Of a DNA stretch of 64,000 nt, positions 1 to 9,450 are shown in pieces (positions within the stretch are counted from its first letter, which is position 1; each line of letters opens with the position of its first letter). The translations under genes and the position numbers were made by a program. The DNA comes from Hirsutella rhossiliensis. Lineage: Eukaryota > Ascomycota > Sordariomycetes > Hypocreales > Ophiocordycipitaceae. The stretch spans positions 3,410,001 to 3,474,000 of the forward strand of contig NW_025408672.1 in assembly GCF_020360975.1 (NCBI RefSeq), written 5' to 3'. Below the pieces are notes generated by a model. It was given only the letters and a program-made list of their open reading frames with translations. It did not search any database and was not told the DNA's origin.

Positions 1-487
1 GGAATATATAGCCTGCTGAAGTCTCTTTCCCTGTCAAATAGAAAACAAACGAGGCGACGGATGCTATCGCCATCATGCGTAAGCTAACAAAATAATGCCA
101 GTTTTTTATTAAGGTGCGGTTGAACGTTGCCACAATCCAGAATGCGTCGATAGCGGCGATGGAACCCAAAGCAAACCAGACATCGGCGCACAATAGCGCA
201 ATAGAACCCGCAGAAGCATCTTGAACTGGTGCCTGTAGGTTGTTTGCAGTGGAACTTAGGGTATCGTTGGTACGGCGACTCATGATAGGTGATGGATGCT
301 TGGTGACCGTGGTAGCTGCGTGGGGTATTGCCCAAGCATTCATTGCTGACAAGGAGGATAGGAGTGCTGTACAGGAAGAGAAGAATAAGATGACGAGAAC
401 TTGCATCATTAAGAATCTTCGCACTCGTAGGTCTCCTATGCCAAAAAATAGGATTGATTGGCCCTGTTCAGTGGTCTTGATGGCCAT
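1..487 (-). CDS. Partial multi-pass membrane protein, unknown family (5' part)
   Basis: An open frame of 162 codons starts at an ATG at 487 (minus) and stays open to the window edge, so the 3' part is missing. An in-frame TAA lies four codons upstream of this ATG, which has an A at -3 and G at +4, so the start is well supported. About 30 residues in there is a hydrophobic segment (around residues 27-46), then a polar Ser/Thr/Asn-rich stretch, then two more hydrophobic segments near residues 98-115 and 142-155. This suggests an integral membrane protein. I do not recognise the family. No intron is needed in the part that is visible. Its promoter would lie in 488-776. Confidence 0.5.
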   Translation of the reverse strand, partial: MAIKTTEQGQSILFFGIGDLRVRRFLMMQVLVILFFSSCTALLSSLSAMNAWAIPHAATTVTKHPSPIMSRRTNDTLSSTANNLQAPVQDASAGSIALLCADVWFALGSIAAIDAFWIVATFNRTLIKNWHYFVSLRMMAIASVASFVFYLTGKETSAGYIF

Positions 488-1343
488 GTTGGTAGCTTAA
501 GGGAGTAATGGCCAAAGCTAGAAGACTCGGTATAATTTGCGGGCGATGAACTTCAAAGTCAGGGAGGATCCTTGCTGCGTTTGCTGCTTAAACAAGTCCC
601 TGGAGCCCCTTACGTATACCCGTTGGCTTACCCCTTGGGGCGCTAACTAAGTGTAAGTCAAAGCTGCAAAAGCCTCGGATGTGGCGCGACAGCCGTTCTT
701 CTCCCATTAATCGCTGCAGAAACGGACGTGATGCCAATCATGTGAGACTTGTCTATTCTCTCCAAATATGCAATGCCTACACTTCCAGAGCTTGTCCCAG
801 ATAGTCTAGAAGTACCCTACCTACCAGCATAGCTAGTGAGGCAGCTAAGATTTCTGCAGCGTCATGTCTCAACCCAGCTTCCATTATTAATTTTATTACT
901 TGAGCAGCTGAGCTGAATATTACGTCCATCTTTTTCCCAAGACGTCTCACGAAGAGAGCATGCAAGTGGGCATTGATTGTTTTAATAATAGGTGTGTTCT
1001 GTTGTATTCCGTCTTGTCTGTCCTCTTGCAATGCCCTCTTCTAGGCTCCTATTTATATCCCTTGGTTCCCTATTGATATCCCCTTTTCAGTTGTATAGGC
1101 ATATTATCTAAGGGGCTGGGCTCCTTTCCCAGCCCCCTTGCATACTGACTTTCCCTAGTCGCCGAGGGCTCTTTCAGCTTCCCCCGTATATGCAGTCTCT
1201 CTACAGCCTATGTGGCTGCCTAATGCGGTCTCCTAATAGCTTTCTGCAGTCTCAGAACTCTTTGCAGGCTGCCTTACGATCTAGCCTGTCGGGGCCCTTA
1301 GCTGTATACCCCTTATGGTCACCCCGAGCTCAAGATCTCAGAC
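488..1343. other. No recognisable gene; AT/CT-rich intergenic DNA
   Basis: No frame here resembles a known protein. One minus-strand frame at 777-1031 (84 codons) stays open but does not match a family I know. A short palindrome with GGGCTGGG and CCCAGCCC arms lies near 1117-1137. The stretch may hold the promoter of the membrane-protein gene at 1-487. Confidence 0.4.
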
Positions 1344-1348
1344 GTGCT

Positions 1349-1498
1349 TGTTGACTTGGTATGAGACATGGACCAAGACATGTTTAGGCAGCACTTACAA
1401 GTGGTGAGTCACTGGATAGTGGCACGGACGTGCCACTATGTATATATATGTTGAGAGCTGTCAGACAGAATTGAATAGAAGTAAGTTCAATCGCAACA
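1349..1498. repeat. Solo LTR A (150 bp) with 5-bp target duplication GTGCT
   Basis: The segment begins TGTTGACTTGG and ends TCGCAACA, the usual TG...CA LTR ends. It is flanked by GTGCT at 1344-1348 and again at 1499-1503, a perfect 5-bp target duplication. There is no coding sequence between, so this is a solo LTR left after LTR-LTR recombination. A TATATATA stretch near 1440 could be its promoter. The parent family is not identified. Confidence 0.7.
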
Positions 1499-1834
1499 GT
1501 GCTTCGCGACAAGACGAGTTTAGAGATCGCCCAAATGAACTGGACTACATATTTGGGAGACGCCAGTGCAGACTTAGGGCAGATGCAGGAGCTGACTTCG
1601 TGGCGACAGCTCAGTAGTTACCTATAAGGCATATCGTCGCCCTCGCCGTAGTGAAGTTCAGGATCGAACAGGGCATTGAATACTCGCGTCACGGCGTTGC
1701 CAGGAGATTGGGCACAATGGCCATATCGCTGCCTCGTGTCGTTGAGACAGATTGGCCGCGAAAGAAACGACGATGTAACCGATCAGCAAGAGGCGAAATT
1801 TCGCGACAACAGAGAATCGGAAATGCTACGATAC

Positions 1835-2121
1835 TGTCGGTGGACTGGGGCAGCCTCGATATGAAGGGATTCCTGGCCTATGTAGAAGGAACGCATGAGG
1901 ACTTCCTCAGTAAGGAAGACTACCCCTTTATGCGTGAGCACAGCCACCTATGCGTGGGTAGAGCACCTTACTCAGGCCCCAGGGGGTCCCCAGAAGTCCC
2001 TAAAGACCTCGGGTATAAATAGCCCCTTCAGGCTGCACCCTTTAGAAATAGAACATACATCTTGAACCTAGCTGTGTGATCCCCTTATTCCGATGTGTAT
2101 TGACATAACATTTCACCAACA
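1835..2121 (+). repeat. Solo LTR B (287 bp) with target duplication GATAC
   Basis: Begins TGTCGGTGGACTGG and ends TTTCACCAACA. GATAC stands directly before (1830-1834) and after (2122-2126). A TATAAAT box sits at 2014-2020 inside it, which gives the + orientation. A diverged copy of the same LTR lies at 27742-28034. A short open frame across 1651-2022 only reads through the LTR and is not a gene. Confidence 0.85.
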
Positions 2122-2746
2122 GATACAGATAGAAACATAGTCATTAAATGTGGACCTAGCTAGGGAGTAAACACTGGAACGAAAACCAGCCATCTGCTGG
2201 AAGGGGCAAGATGCATGCCTGGAAGAAGCGAAGCTCGGCAATGATATGTCTAGGACCTGCATCGGTCAATCGTTATGTCTTAAAAGATATTGATTTTCGG
2301 TGATTAGATATACCGGCGGACGGTCTGCATATATGATAAGAGAGGGGATCGACTAAAGCCGCGTATGATGTCTTAAAGAATGCAGTACCGATAGTGCCGA
2401 GTGACATAAGAGTGGTTAAGTTTTATAGCGTTATAGGCTATAGCGTGTCTTTGTATGTGGTGAAAAGCAGTGGTCTTGAAACACGGCGTTGACTTACGTC
2501 TCGTGGCTGATTTGCGACTCATATGATGTCGAGATACCTTGTGCCAGTTCACATATTTTGACGAATTGGTAAGAGACAGATTGATCATCAAACGCCAAGC
2601 CCAAAGGGTGCGCCTTGATTGAAGTTGAAGGCTGCCACGGAGTATAAGAGATCGTATGTTTTGCAGTCACTTAGAACCTCATATCCTAGATCGTCCTCAG
2701 CACTTAGATCATTACAACCAAATCATATATTCACTACTAGTTTAAC
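2122..2746 (+). promoter_or_regulatory. Intergenic DNA, promoter side of the HsbA-like gene
   Basis: No supported gene is seen. The last 110 bases are rich in C and T with short A tracts and end in a start context of TTTAACATG. An AGTATAAGAG stretch near 2640, about 105 bases before the ATG, could act as a TATA element; this is inference. A minus frame at 2373-2591 does not match anything known. Confidence 0.3.
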
Positions 2747-3259
2747 ATGCAGTTGAAGCTTCTATGCTTTATCTCTCTTGTGGCCTCCACCCTCGCGGCG
2801 GATGACTACATTGTTACATCTCTGAACGGCATTAGTCAGAGTGTGCGCGGTGTAGACAAGGGGCTCATCAACTGGAAGGGAGATTATACTGGCATCCTAC
2901 GACTTATCGAGCAGTCACGCGGAGTCGTCACCGCCGTCGTTGCCGTCGTTGCACCTCGCACCTATAATCCCCCCACAGACGACATATTGCAGATGAGGCA
3001 AAACGCTTCTCAGTCTCTGGCAGCAGACGTGGACGTGGCCATTAACAGCGGTATTGCTGCTAAACCGAAAGTCGACAAACTTATTATACCTATCAAGCCC
3101 GCCATTTTGGTCGTTCTCAAGAGTTCGCAAGCTGGGTTCTCGGCTCTAAGCAAGATCTATTTAGCTGATGTTCCGGCTGAGAAGAAGAATGCAAGCCAGG
3201 CCTTTTTTAATAAGATCAATGATAGCTTAGAGAATTGTTATAAAGCTTATCAGTCCTGA
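2747..3259 (+). CDS. HsbA-like secreted hydrophobic-surface-binding protein
   Basis: An uninterrupted 170-residue protein. Residues 1-17 form a typical signal peptide ending at an Ala-Ala site, so it should enter the secretory pathway. The rest is predicted helical, with alternating small, polar and aliphatic residues and few cysteines. It looks like the HsbA / cell-wall galactomannoprotein family (about 170-190 residues), whose members are secreted, bind hydrophobic surfaces and can recruit lytic enzymes such as cutinases. In insect-associated fungi, relatives are expressed on cuticle; whether that holds here is inference. The gene has no intron and no lesion, although it is bordered by a solo LTR upstream and a MULE fragment only 42 bases downstream. 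Confidence 0.75.
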   Translation: MQLKLLCFISLVASTLAADDYIVTSLNGISQSVRGVDKGLINWKGDYTGILRLIEQSRGVVTAVVAVVAPRTYNPPTDDILQMRQNASQSLAADVDVAINSGIAAKPKVDKLIIPIKPAILVVLKSSQAGFSALSKIYLADVPAEKKNASQAFFNKINDSLENCYKAYQS

Positions 3260-3300
3260 TATAGAGGAATTGTAGAATATCAGGGCTATTATAGTATTCA

Positions 3301-3756
3301 TTAGATTAACGTGGACAGAGCCTGCCATTCGTCTAGAAACGCCTGGAATGTAGGCTCGCGGACAACCCGACCTTGGGCGTCCCTCACAGCCTTAGGGAAG
3401 TGTTGTTTGCACTTAGCCAATACATTCTTGTTGACATGCCAGCGGCAGAGTATATGGACCACGCCTTCGAGCTCTTTGAAGCTCACGATAGCGTTCATTA
3501 GAGCGAGGTCTCGGTCCGTAAGTATCACGCGGGGAAGGCGAATGTTCTCCTTTGCTAGCAGTGCAAGCAGCGTAGCGAAAGCCCAGCGGTACCGCGATTC
3601 GTCTTCGCCACTAAGGAAAATCGAGGCTATAGAGAAGGTCTTCCTCTCTGAGGTCGTCCCACAGATATTGAGAAGAGGCATGTTAAAGCGATTGGTCTTA
3701 TATGTACAGTCAAGCTGTATGACGTCGGGAAAGTCGCGTAATAACCAGCGCTGACT
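3301..3756 (-). pseudogene. MULE transposase fragment
   Basis: The minus frame matches the MULE transposase core. It reads a beta-strand 'QLDCTYKTN' (first catalytic Asp region, around 3700-3735), then 'RVILTDRDLALMNAI' with the second Asp, and a 'CRWHVNKN' helix. The frame continues upstream of the nominal start to about 3756, where it meets AT-rich hAT-type subterminal sequence. Only about 150 of the usual 600 or more residues remain, so it is a dead remnant. The hAT end seems to have inserted into it. Confidence 0.75.
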
Positions 3757-4400
3757 TCAATTCAAGTAAGTCAAGTTCGGGGCTGTAACTTGATTACTTG
3801 AAATAAAATAGTCCGCAAACTTGATTAACTTGAATTGAATTGATATACTTGATATACTTGATATCTGAGGTGAGAATAAAATCACCCTACCGGTACAATG
3901 CATCACACCTCCTCTTCATCCCAACCTATCAGTTCCCCACCAAAGTTTACGACCTCGCCCACGGTGATTGCTTGATGGCCTAGCCAATTCCGCAGACACT
4001 GTATTTCCTCTATGATCTCGGGACTCAAGCTGTGCCTTTGCGAACTTACTGTTAACTTTGTAACGCTAAAAGTTCGCTCAGGATCGCCAGACATGGCAGG
4101 AACTGCCAGTACGTCGAGGGCAAACTGGCTCAGACGTGGATATTCTTCTCGGTGATCCTTCCACCAAAGGATGGGGTTTAAGTTCTCTCGCCGGACTGGC
4201 CCTTGCCTCATATAAGCTCCAAGCTCATCGTCTTCTTCCATCGCGTAGTGATCGTAGCTCTGCATCCACTGATCGAATTGACTGGGCTCATCTTGTCGCA
4301 TCGCTTTTCCCATCGCCGTTCTCGCTGGACGCTCTCCAGGTGGATACTGTTGATCGAAGAATGTTGCGAAGCCGCTCGTAGGACCTCTAGAGGTTCCCTG
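3757..4400 (-). pseudogene. hAT transposase C-terminal fragment with subterminal repeats
   Basis: The frame at 4313-3903, open upstream to about 4400, has the hAT C-terminal dimerisation domain. It shows 'WWKDHREEYPRLSQFALDVLAVPAMSGDPERTFS', then a conserved helix ending near 'LRNWLG'. Downstream of the stop, 3757-3865 contains many ACTTGA/TCAAGT copies, typical of hAT subterminal transposase-binding repeats. The terminal repeat probably begins at about 3749 with CAGCGCTGAC. The N-terminal zinc finger and catalytic part are absent, cut off near 4400 where the copia-associated DNA starts. Confidence 0.75.
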
Positions 4401-4415
4401 CTTGCTGATGCTCCT

Positions 4416-4488
4416 GCTGAGACAGTCAGCCAGGACGTCAGGCCTGCTTTCTGATGCGTCGGCTGAGACAGTCAGCCCGGCCGTCAGG
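4416..4488. repeat. Two direct repeats, 46-bp period
   Basis: A 27-base unit starting GCTGAGACAGTCAGCC occurs at 4416-4442 and again at 4462-4488. The two copies differ at only two or so positions. They lie just upstream of the copia gag frame, where a 5' LTR or leader would be expected. Confidence 0.6.
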
Positions 4489-4538
4489 GACGGTGTCCTA
4501 GGAAAAGTGGGGCAGCCACCCCGACGATTGACGGAGGT

Positions 4539-7500
4539 GTGAGGCAGACGGAGAAGATCGAGATTGTGGCCAGGAATAAAAGGGCGAGGAAGGAAGGAAC
4601 AGACACAGAGGACAGAACGAAAAATGGAGCAGCACCGGACGATTCTGAAATACTAACTTTATGCCTATTTGGCCCTACTTTTAGTGACAGTCATGAGCCC
4701 GGGAGGAACTACGTTCCTGTAACTTCCATTCCGACCGAAAACCACTCTCAAATCAACGAGATGTCGAAGTCTTCTGCCGCCCCTGCACGAGCGATCCTCT
4801 CAGGACCAAGCAACTGGGACAAATGGAGAAGGGAGCTCAGGAATCGAACTGACAAGACGATCCATAGCCTGATCTTTACCAACGAGGAACCCCTCGAACC
4901 TCCTGAGCGACCTGAATTCCGCCACTACGCCCCTGATGCTGTTAGACTCGCTGACCTCTCTGCCGTTCAGAAGAGAGATTATACCTAACGACGCGATGCG
5001 GGACTATGATACCAGGAGGAAAGAGTATAAAGATGAGACTAAACTAGTTACCAACGCTCGCATAGCGATGCAGGAATCAGTGGTATCCTCGAAGCAGAAC
5101 GCCTTCGACGAAGACCTTCCAATTCGTCAGTGGTTTAAACGTCTAGAAGCGTCGACGGCCCCTGAAGCGGGATATATGATGAATCTCACAAGGACCAAGT
5201 ATTCGACCCACCTAAAGAGATTTAACGCAAAGGATCTAGACTCCTGGATCGACAAATGGGAAGACATAATGTCTGACGCCGATAAGTATAAGCTAATGGA
5301 GGCCCAAACGGGCCAGTGGCTTAGAGACGTTGCCACATTGATTAGGCCTCTGGATAACTCCCTAGGCTACCAGTACGAACAAGGAAGCAGGATACTCGAC
5401 GCAAAATCGGAGGCTACCCAGGGGAAACTGTTCGACTTCGACCGATATGGTCCTCCTGCTGCTGCTCCTGTTAACCCCGTTGTTCACAATCCGGCAGCAG
5501 CTGCAGTAGGCTGTAGCCGCGATGGCCGCTGCAGCAACGGCCGCAGTCGCCGCCGTTCTTGCAGCCCAAGCTCCGACGGAGAGTCAATGGACTGTTGAGA
5601 GGGTCGTGCGAGATGTGAAGCATCTGGCCGAAAGCAGAGAAGCAGAAAAACCCCGAGGTGCTATCAAAAGAGGAGGCGCATTTCATGCGGACAAAGCAGC
5701 AGCAGACGCAGACGATGCGGACGAAGTACCGCCAGCGAAGAAGAAGAAGCTGGACAGAGAACCCTTGGAAAGGGAGCCATATTCCAAAAGAGATCCCTGC
5801 CTTGCCTGCAGACGCAAGGGACACGAGCTCGAGGGTTGCTGGCAGGTCATCGAAGAGGCCAGACCAAAGGGCTATAATCCGCCCCCTGAAAGGTATCTCA
5901 AGATGACACGAGAAAGAGTCGCTGACGATCCTGTCCTGAAAAGGAGGATTGAAGAGATTCGAAAGAAAATGCAGAAATAGCAACCAAGGATGAGGGGAAG
6001 GCTTGTGGGCTCAGCAAACCCAGCTTTCGTGTTCTCAGCTGAGTCCCCTGGCCTAAAGGGATCGGAATATCCACTTAAGAATTCAACCCTCCTTGATTGC
6101 GGCGCATCTCTTCATATCAACAACAAGCTCAGTCGGTTCCGATCGTTTAAAAAGGCCAAGAATGACTTTATCGTCGCCGGTGACTCTCTCGTTCGAATCG
6201 AAGGATTCGGGCGAGTCAATGTCGCAACGACGATGCCTGACTCCGATTAAAGAAGGTTGCCTACTGTCCCGGTTTCTCATCGAGCCTGGTTTCTTTGCAG
6301 ACTCTTATCGACGACGATCAGATCTTTTGGGATACGCTGTCTGAGCCTATGAGGCTAGTCCGAAAAGGCCAGACTATCGGGATCACCGAGAGGAAATATC
6401 AGCAGTTTGTTGTTGAATACCAGCCCGTGGAAACCGAATTCCCGGATTTCAACAGTGCGTTCCAGGCATCGAAGAAGGAGACAAGGAAAGCTCGAAGAGC
6501 CGGCTCAAGAGATCCTCGACCTGCCTCTCAAGGAGACGGCAAGCTTTGGCACGCCCGTCTTGGTCACCCTGGTCCAATGGCTTTGCACAAGCTAGGCCTA
6601 CAAAGGGGTCCGGATTAAGGGGCCGAAAACCGTCGAATGCGAGTACTGTGCTCAGGGGAAGGTCAGAAGGCAAGTCTCCCGCCGTCCACCTGACGAGGAA
6701 AGAGACAAGCCGTGCTACGAGATCTGGATAGACTGGACCGACCTTGCGAGAGACCACGAGAACTACGTCCGTGTGATGTTTATCACAGACGCCTTCTCTG
6801 GAATGGTCTTTCCTACTTCATGAAGACCTACAAGGCAAAGGAACACGGAGCTGTCTTGAAAGACTTTTCCTCCTTTATGCTCGCTCGCTTTGGATTTAAG
6901 ACGAATGTCGTGCGCTCTGACGGCGAGCTCTTCACGAAGAAAATCTCAGCCTGGATGAGGAAGAAAGGGATGACAAAGGCGATGTCAGCTTCCAACACTC
7001 AGGACCAGAATGGTGGAGCCGAGAGGTCAGGAGGATCTCTACCGAGAGAGCGAGAGTCATGAGGATTGCCTCTCGACTACCGCATTCACTATGGAAAGAG
7101 ATCATCGAAGCAGCCTGCTACCTCCGAAACCGAACGCCAAGAGAGCCTCGATTCGCCGCTGAAAACGCTAACGAAGGAGAAGCCGACTGGAAGTCTCCCA
7201 TTGACTTGTTCACAGGAAGAAAAATCAGCTCACATCTTCGTGCGTACGGCTGCCGAGCCTACGCAATGACAGCAAATGCACAGCTTGGATTGAGGAAGAG
7301 GTGGAAGCTCGACCCGAGAGCTCACATCGGATACCTCATCGGTTATAAGTCTACAAATATCTTCCTAATTTGGGTCCCTCTCTTGAAGAAGGTCATTGCA
7401 ACGAGAGATGTTGTCTTTGACGAGTATACGTTCTTCGAAGGAGGAGGCGAGCGGATGCCGCTGCCTGCGAGCATCGGAGAGATGATCCAACAGATTGAAA

Positions 7501-8976
7501 TCCCGGAAGACCAGACGGCGAATCAGGCCATCCTTGACGAAGAGACCGATGAAGACACTGATATCGAGGACTTCGAGGATGATGACATCAGCATGGCTGA
7601 AGATAACGAAGTCGAGGAGCAGGGACAACAACAAAGCGAAGAGCAGGAAAAAGAAGACTACGGGAGAGCGCGGGAGCTGGAAGATGCATACCTAACGCCA
7701 CCAGCTTCTGACCCGGAGGAAGAAGAACCACATGGAGTCTTTTCGGTTCACTTTCCATACGCTGACCCTAATGGGGTGGTGGTAAAAGCCCCTTTCCAAG
7801 TCGATCTGGAGCCGTTGCAAGCTCAGAAGAGAGTCCGGGTTCAGGATGATCCTGAAGAGGAGGCTCACCCTGAGGGGTGGGTTGCTCTCTTGGAGGAGCG
7901 GCATTTCAAGCCGACCTTGAAGGCCTGATGAAAGAATCGCGTTTGAAGGCTCTGGAACCATTTGATCAACCAGAGCTGGATCAGTCATACATCGACCGTT
8001 TTGCCGACTTCGTCCCGGTGCAAATTGAGGACGGGGTGCACGGAGCCTTCACAGCAGGAAGGTTGTTCAGACCGAAAAGCGCAAAAGTCCACAAGAGAGA
8101 CCTACCCGAGCCTCCACAGACGCAGAAGCAACTAGAAAAACACCCGTATAGAGAGGAATTCACCCAGGCTCAGAGAGACCACCTGGCCTCACATGCGGAA
8201 ATGGGCTCGTTTGACGAGGTCTTCTGGACGAAGGCTGCTGGAAAGCAGGTCCTCGGTTGCAAGTGGGTATTCATCTATAAGACTGATAAGCACGGCAATC
8301 TCCAAAAGTGCAAAGCTCGCCTCGTTGTCTGTGGCAATCAGCAAGAAAAGGGGGACCTGCCTACTCGGGCGACTACCCTCGCAGGAATGTCGTTTCGTAC
8401 GCTGATGGCCATTGCCGCGGAACACGACCTCGAATTGGAACAGATGGATGCGGTCAATGCTTTGTTCATGCCCCCTCGACGACGAAGAAGTTATCTTCAT
8501 GAGGATGCCACCGGGGTTCCAGAAGAGGGGGAAAGTCCTACGCCTGAGAAAAGCTCTCTACGGACTACGCCGCTCGCCGCTCCTCTGGCAACAGATGCTT
8601 ACGTCGTCTCTAGAGGAACTGGGATTCAGAAAAGTTCCCCAGGAGCCGTGTGTCATGATGAAGGAGCGGTGACCGTCTTCTTCTACGTTGATGACATCAT
8701 CTGGGCATTCCGGAAGGAGGACGAAGGGTCGTCGAAGAAGCTACTCGGGGACTACAGAAAAAGATCAGCCTAACTCGGCTTGGAGAACCTCGCTGGTTCT
8801 TGGGGATTCGTATCCTCCGCGATCGTCAAAGGAAGACGCTTTGGCTGACGCAAGACGCCTATATCGACAAGATCGCGTATAAGTTCCTGTTAAACAACGA
8901 CAACGCCCCTGAGTCTCTCAAGCTCCCAGACACGCCAATGATCTCTGACGAAGAGCTCCTGCCAGCTACAAGCCAA
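4539..8976 (+). pseudogene. Ty1/copia retrotransposon polyprotein, decayed (copy 1)
   Basis: All parts of a copia polyprotein can be followed in order, but in shifting frames. Gag covers about 4756-5980, ending in a zinc knuckle of C-x2-C-x4-H-x4-C type. The protease is near 6090 with DCGAS where DSGAS is usual. The GAG-pre-integrase motif 'LWHARLGHPGP' is near 6545. Integrase runs about 6710-7450. An acidic linker follows. The reverse transcriptase includes 'CKWVFIYK', 'RLVVCGNQ' and 'FFYVDDI' (8200-8720), and a connection region ends near 8965. RNase H and the 3' LTR are missing, cut off where a foreign minus-strand fragment begins. There are at least seven frameshifts and no intact domain set, so it cannot be autonomous. 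Confidence 0.85.
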
Positions 8977-8978
8977 TT

Positions 8979-9176
8979 CTGTGCAGCCCCTGCAATTGCT
9001 GCAGTCTCTGCAGTCTGTGCCGCCCGTGCCTCTGCCCGCTGCAGTATGTCGCTATAGCGTAAAGGACAATTGCGAGATGTTATGATGTGCCCTTGCTGGT
9101 GGCATTTGCTGCATGTAGGCGGCGCCTTTGGCCGTAGAGCTGACTCTATGGCTTCAAATGCACTGTGACGGTACAA
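8979..9176 (-). pseudogene. Zinc-knuckle fragment of an unidentified mobile element
   Basis: The minus frame includes a CCHC knuckle, 'CSKCHQQGHIITSRNC', followed by an Ala/Glu-rich helix. Such knuckles sit at the C-terminus of several fungal transposases and of retroelement gag proteins. The reading frame then runs antisense through the copia sequence, which is chance. The fragment marks the point at which the copia element was broken. Confidence 0.45.
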
Positions 9177-9450
9177 GGCACGAACGAGGTCGAGTGCGGC
9201 TTGGACAAAGTGATTGTCTACAAGGAGAGAAAAGGGAAAGAAAGAGCTTCGTAAGGAAGGCTCTCACTTTGGCTAGTTGTACAATTTTCACAAGTGAGAC
9301 ATGCATGATGTTCCTTCACATTAACTACCCCCTATCCATAACTGCTATTATACGCCATTTAATGCCAGGTTCTCAAGCTCTATGTCACCACTACCTGCTG
9401 TTACCCCCCCTTCGAGCAGTGGTGTAACTTCCGTGACTACCGTTGTGCTT
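9177..9450. other. No feature seen
   Basis: AT-rich sequence with no supported gene, repeat or terminator motif. It lies downstream of the lipase fusion gene on its strand, so it may contain that gene's 3' untranslated region. Confidence 0.3.

Noticed and set aside
1651..2022. Plus-strand ORF of 123 codons
   Set aside because: It reads through solo LTR B and its flank, has no protein similarity, and the LTR copy at 27742 does not keep the frame.
4416..4488. CRISPR-like array
   Set aside because: Only two repeat units, imperfect, in a eukaryotic transposon context.
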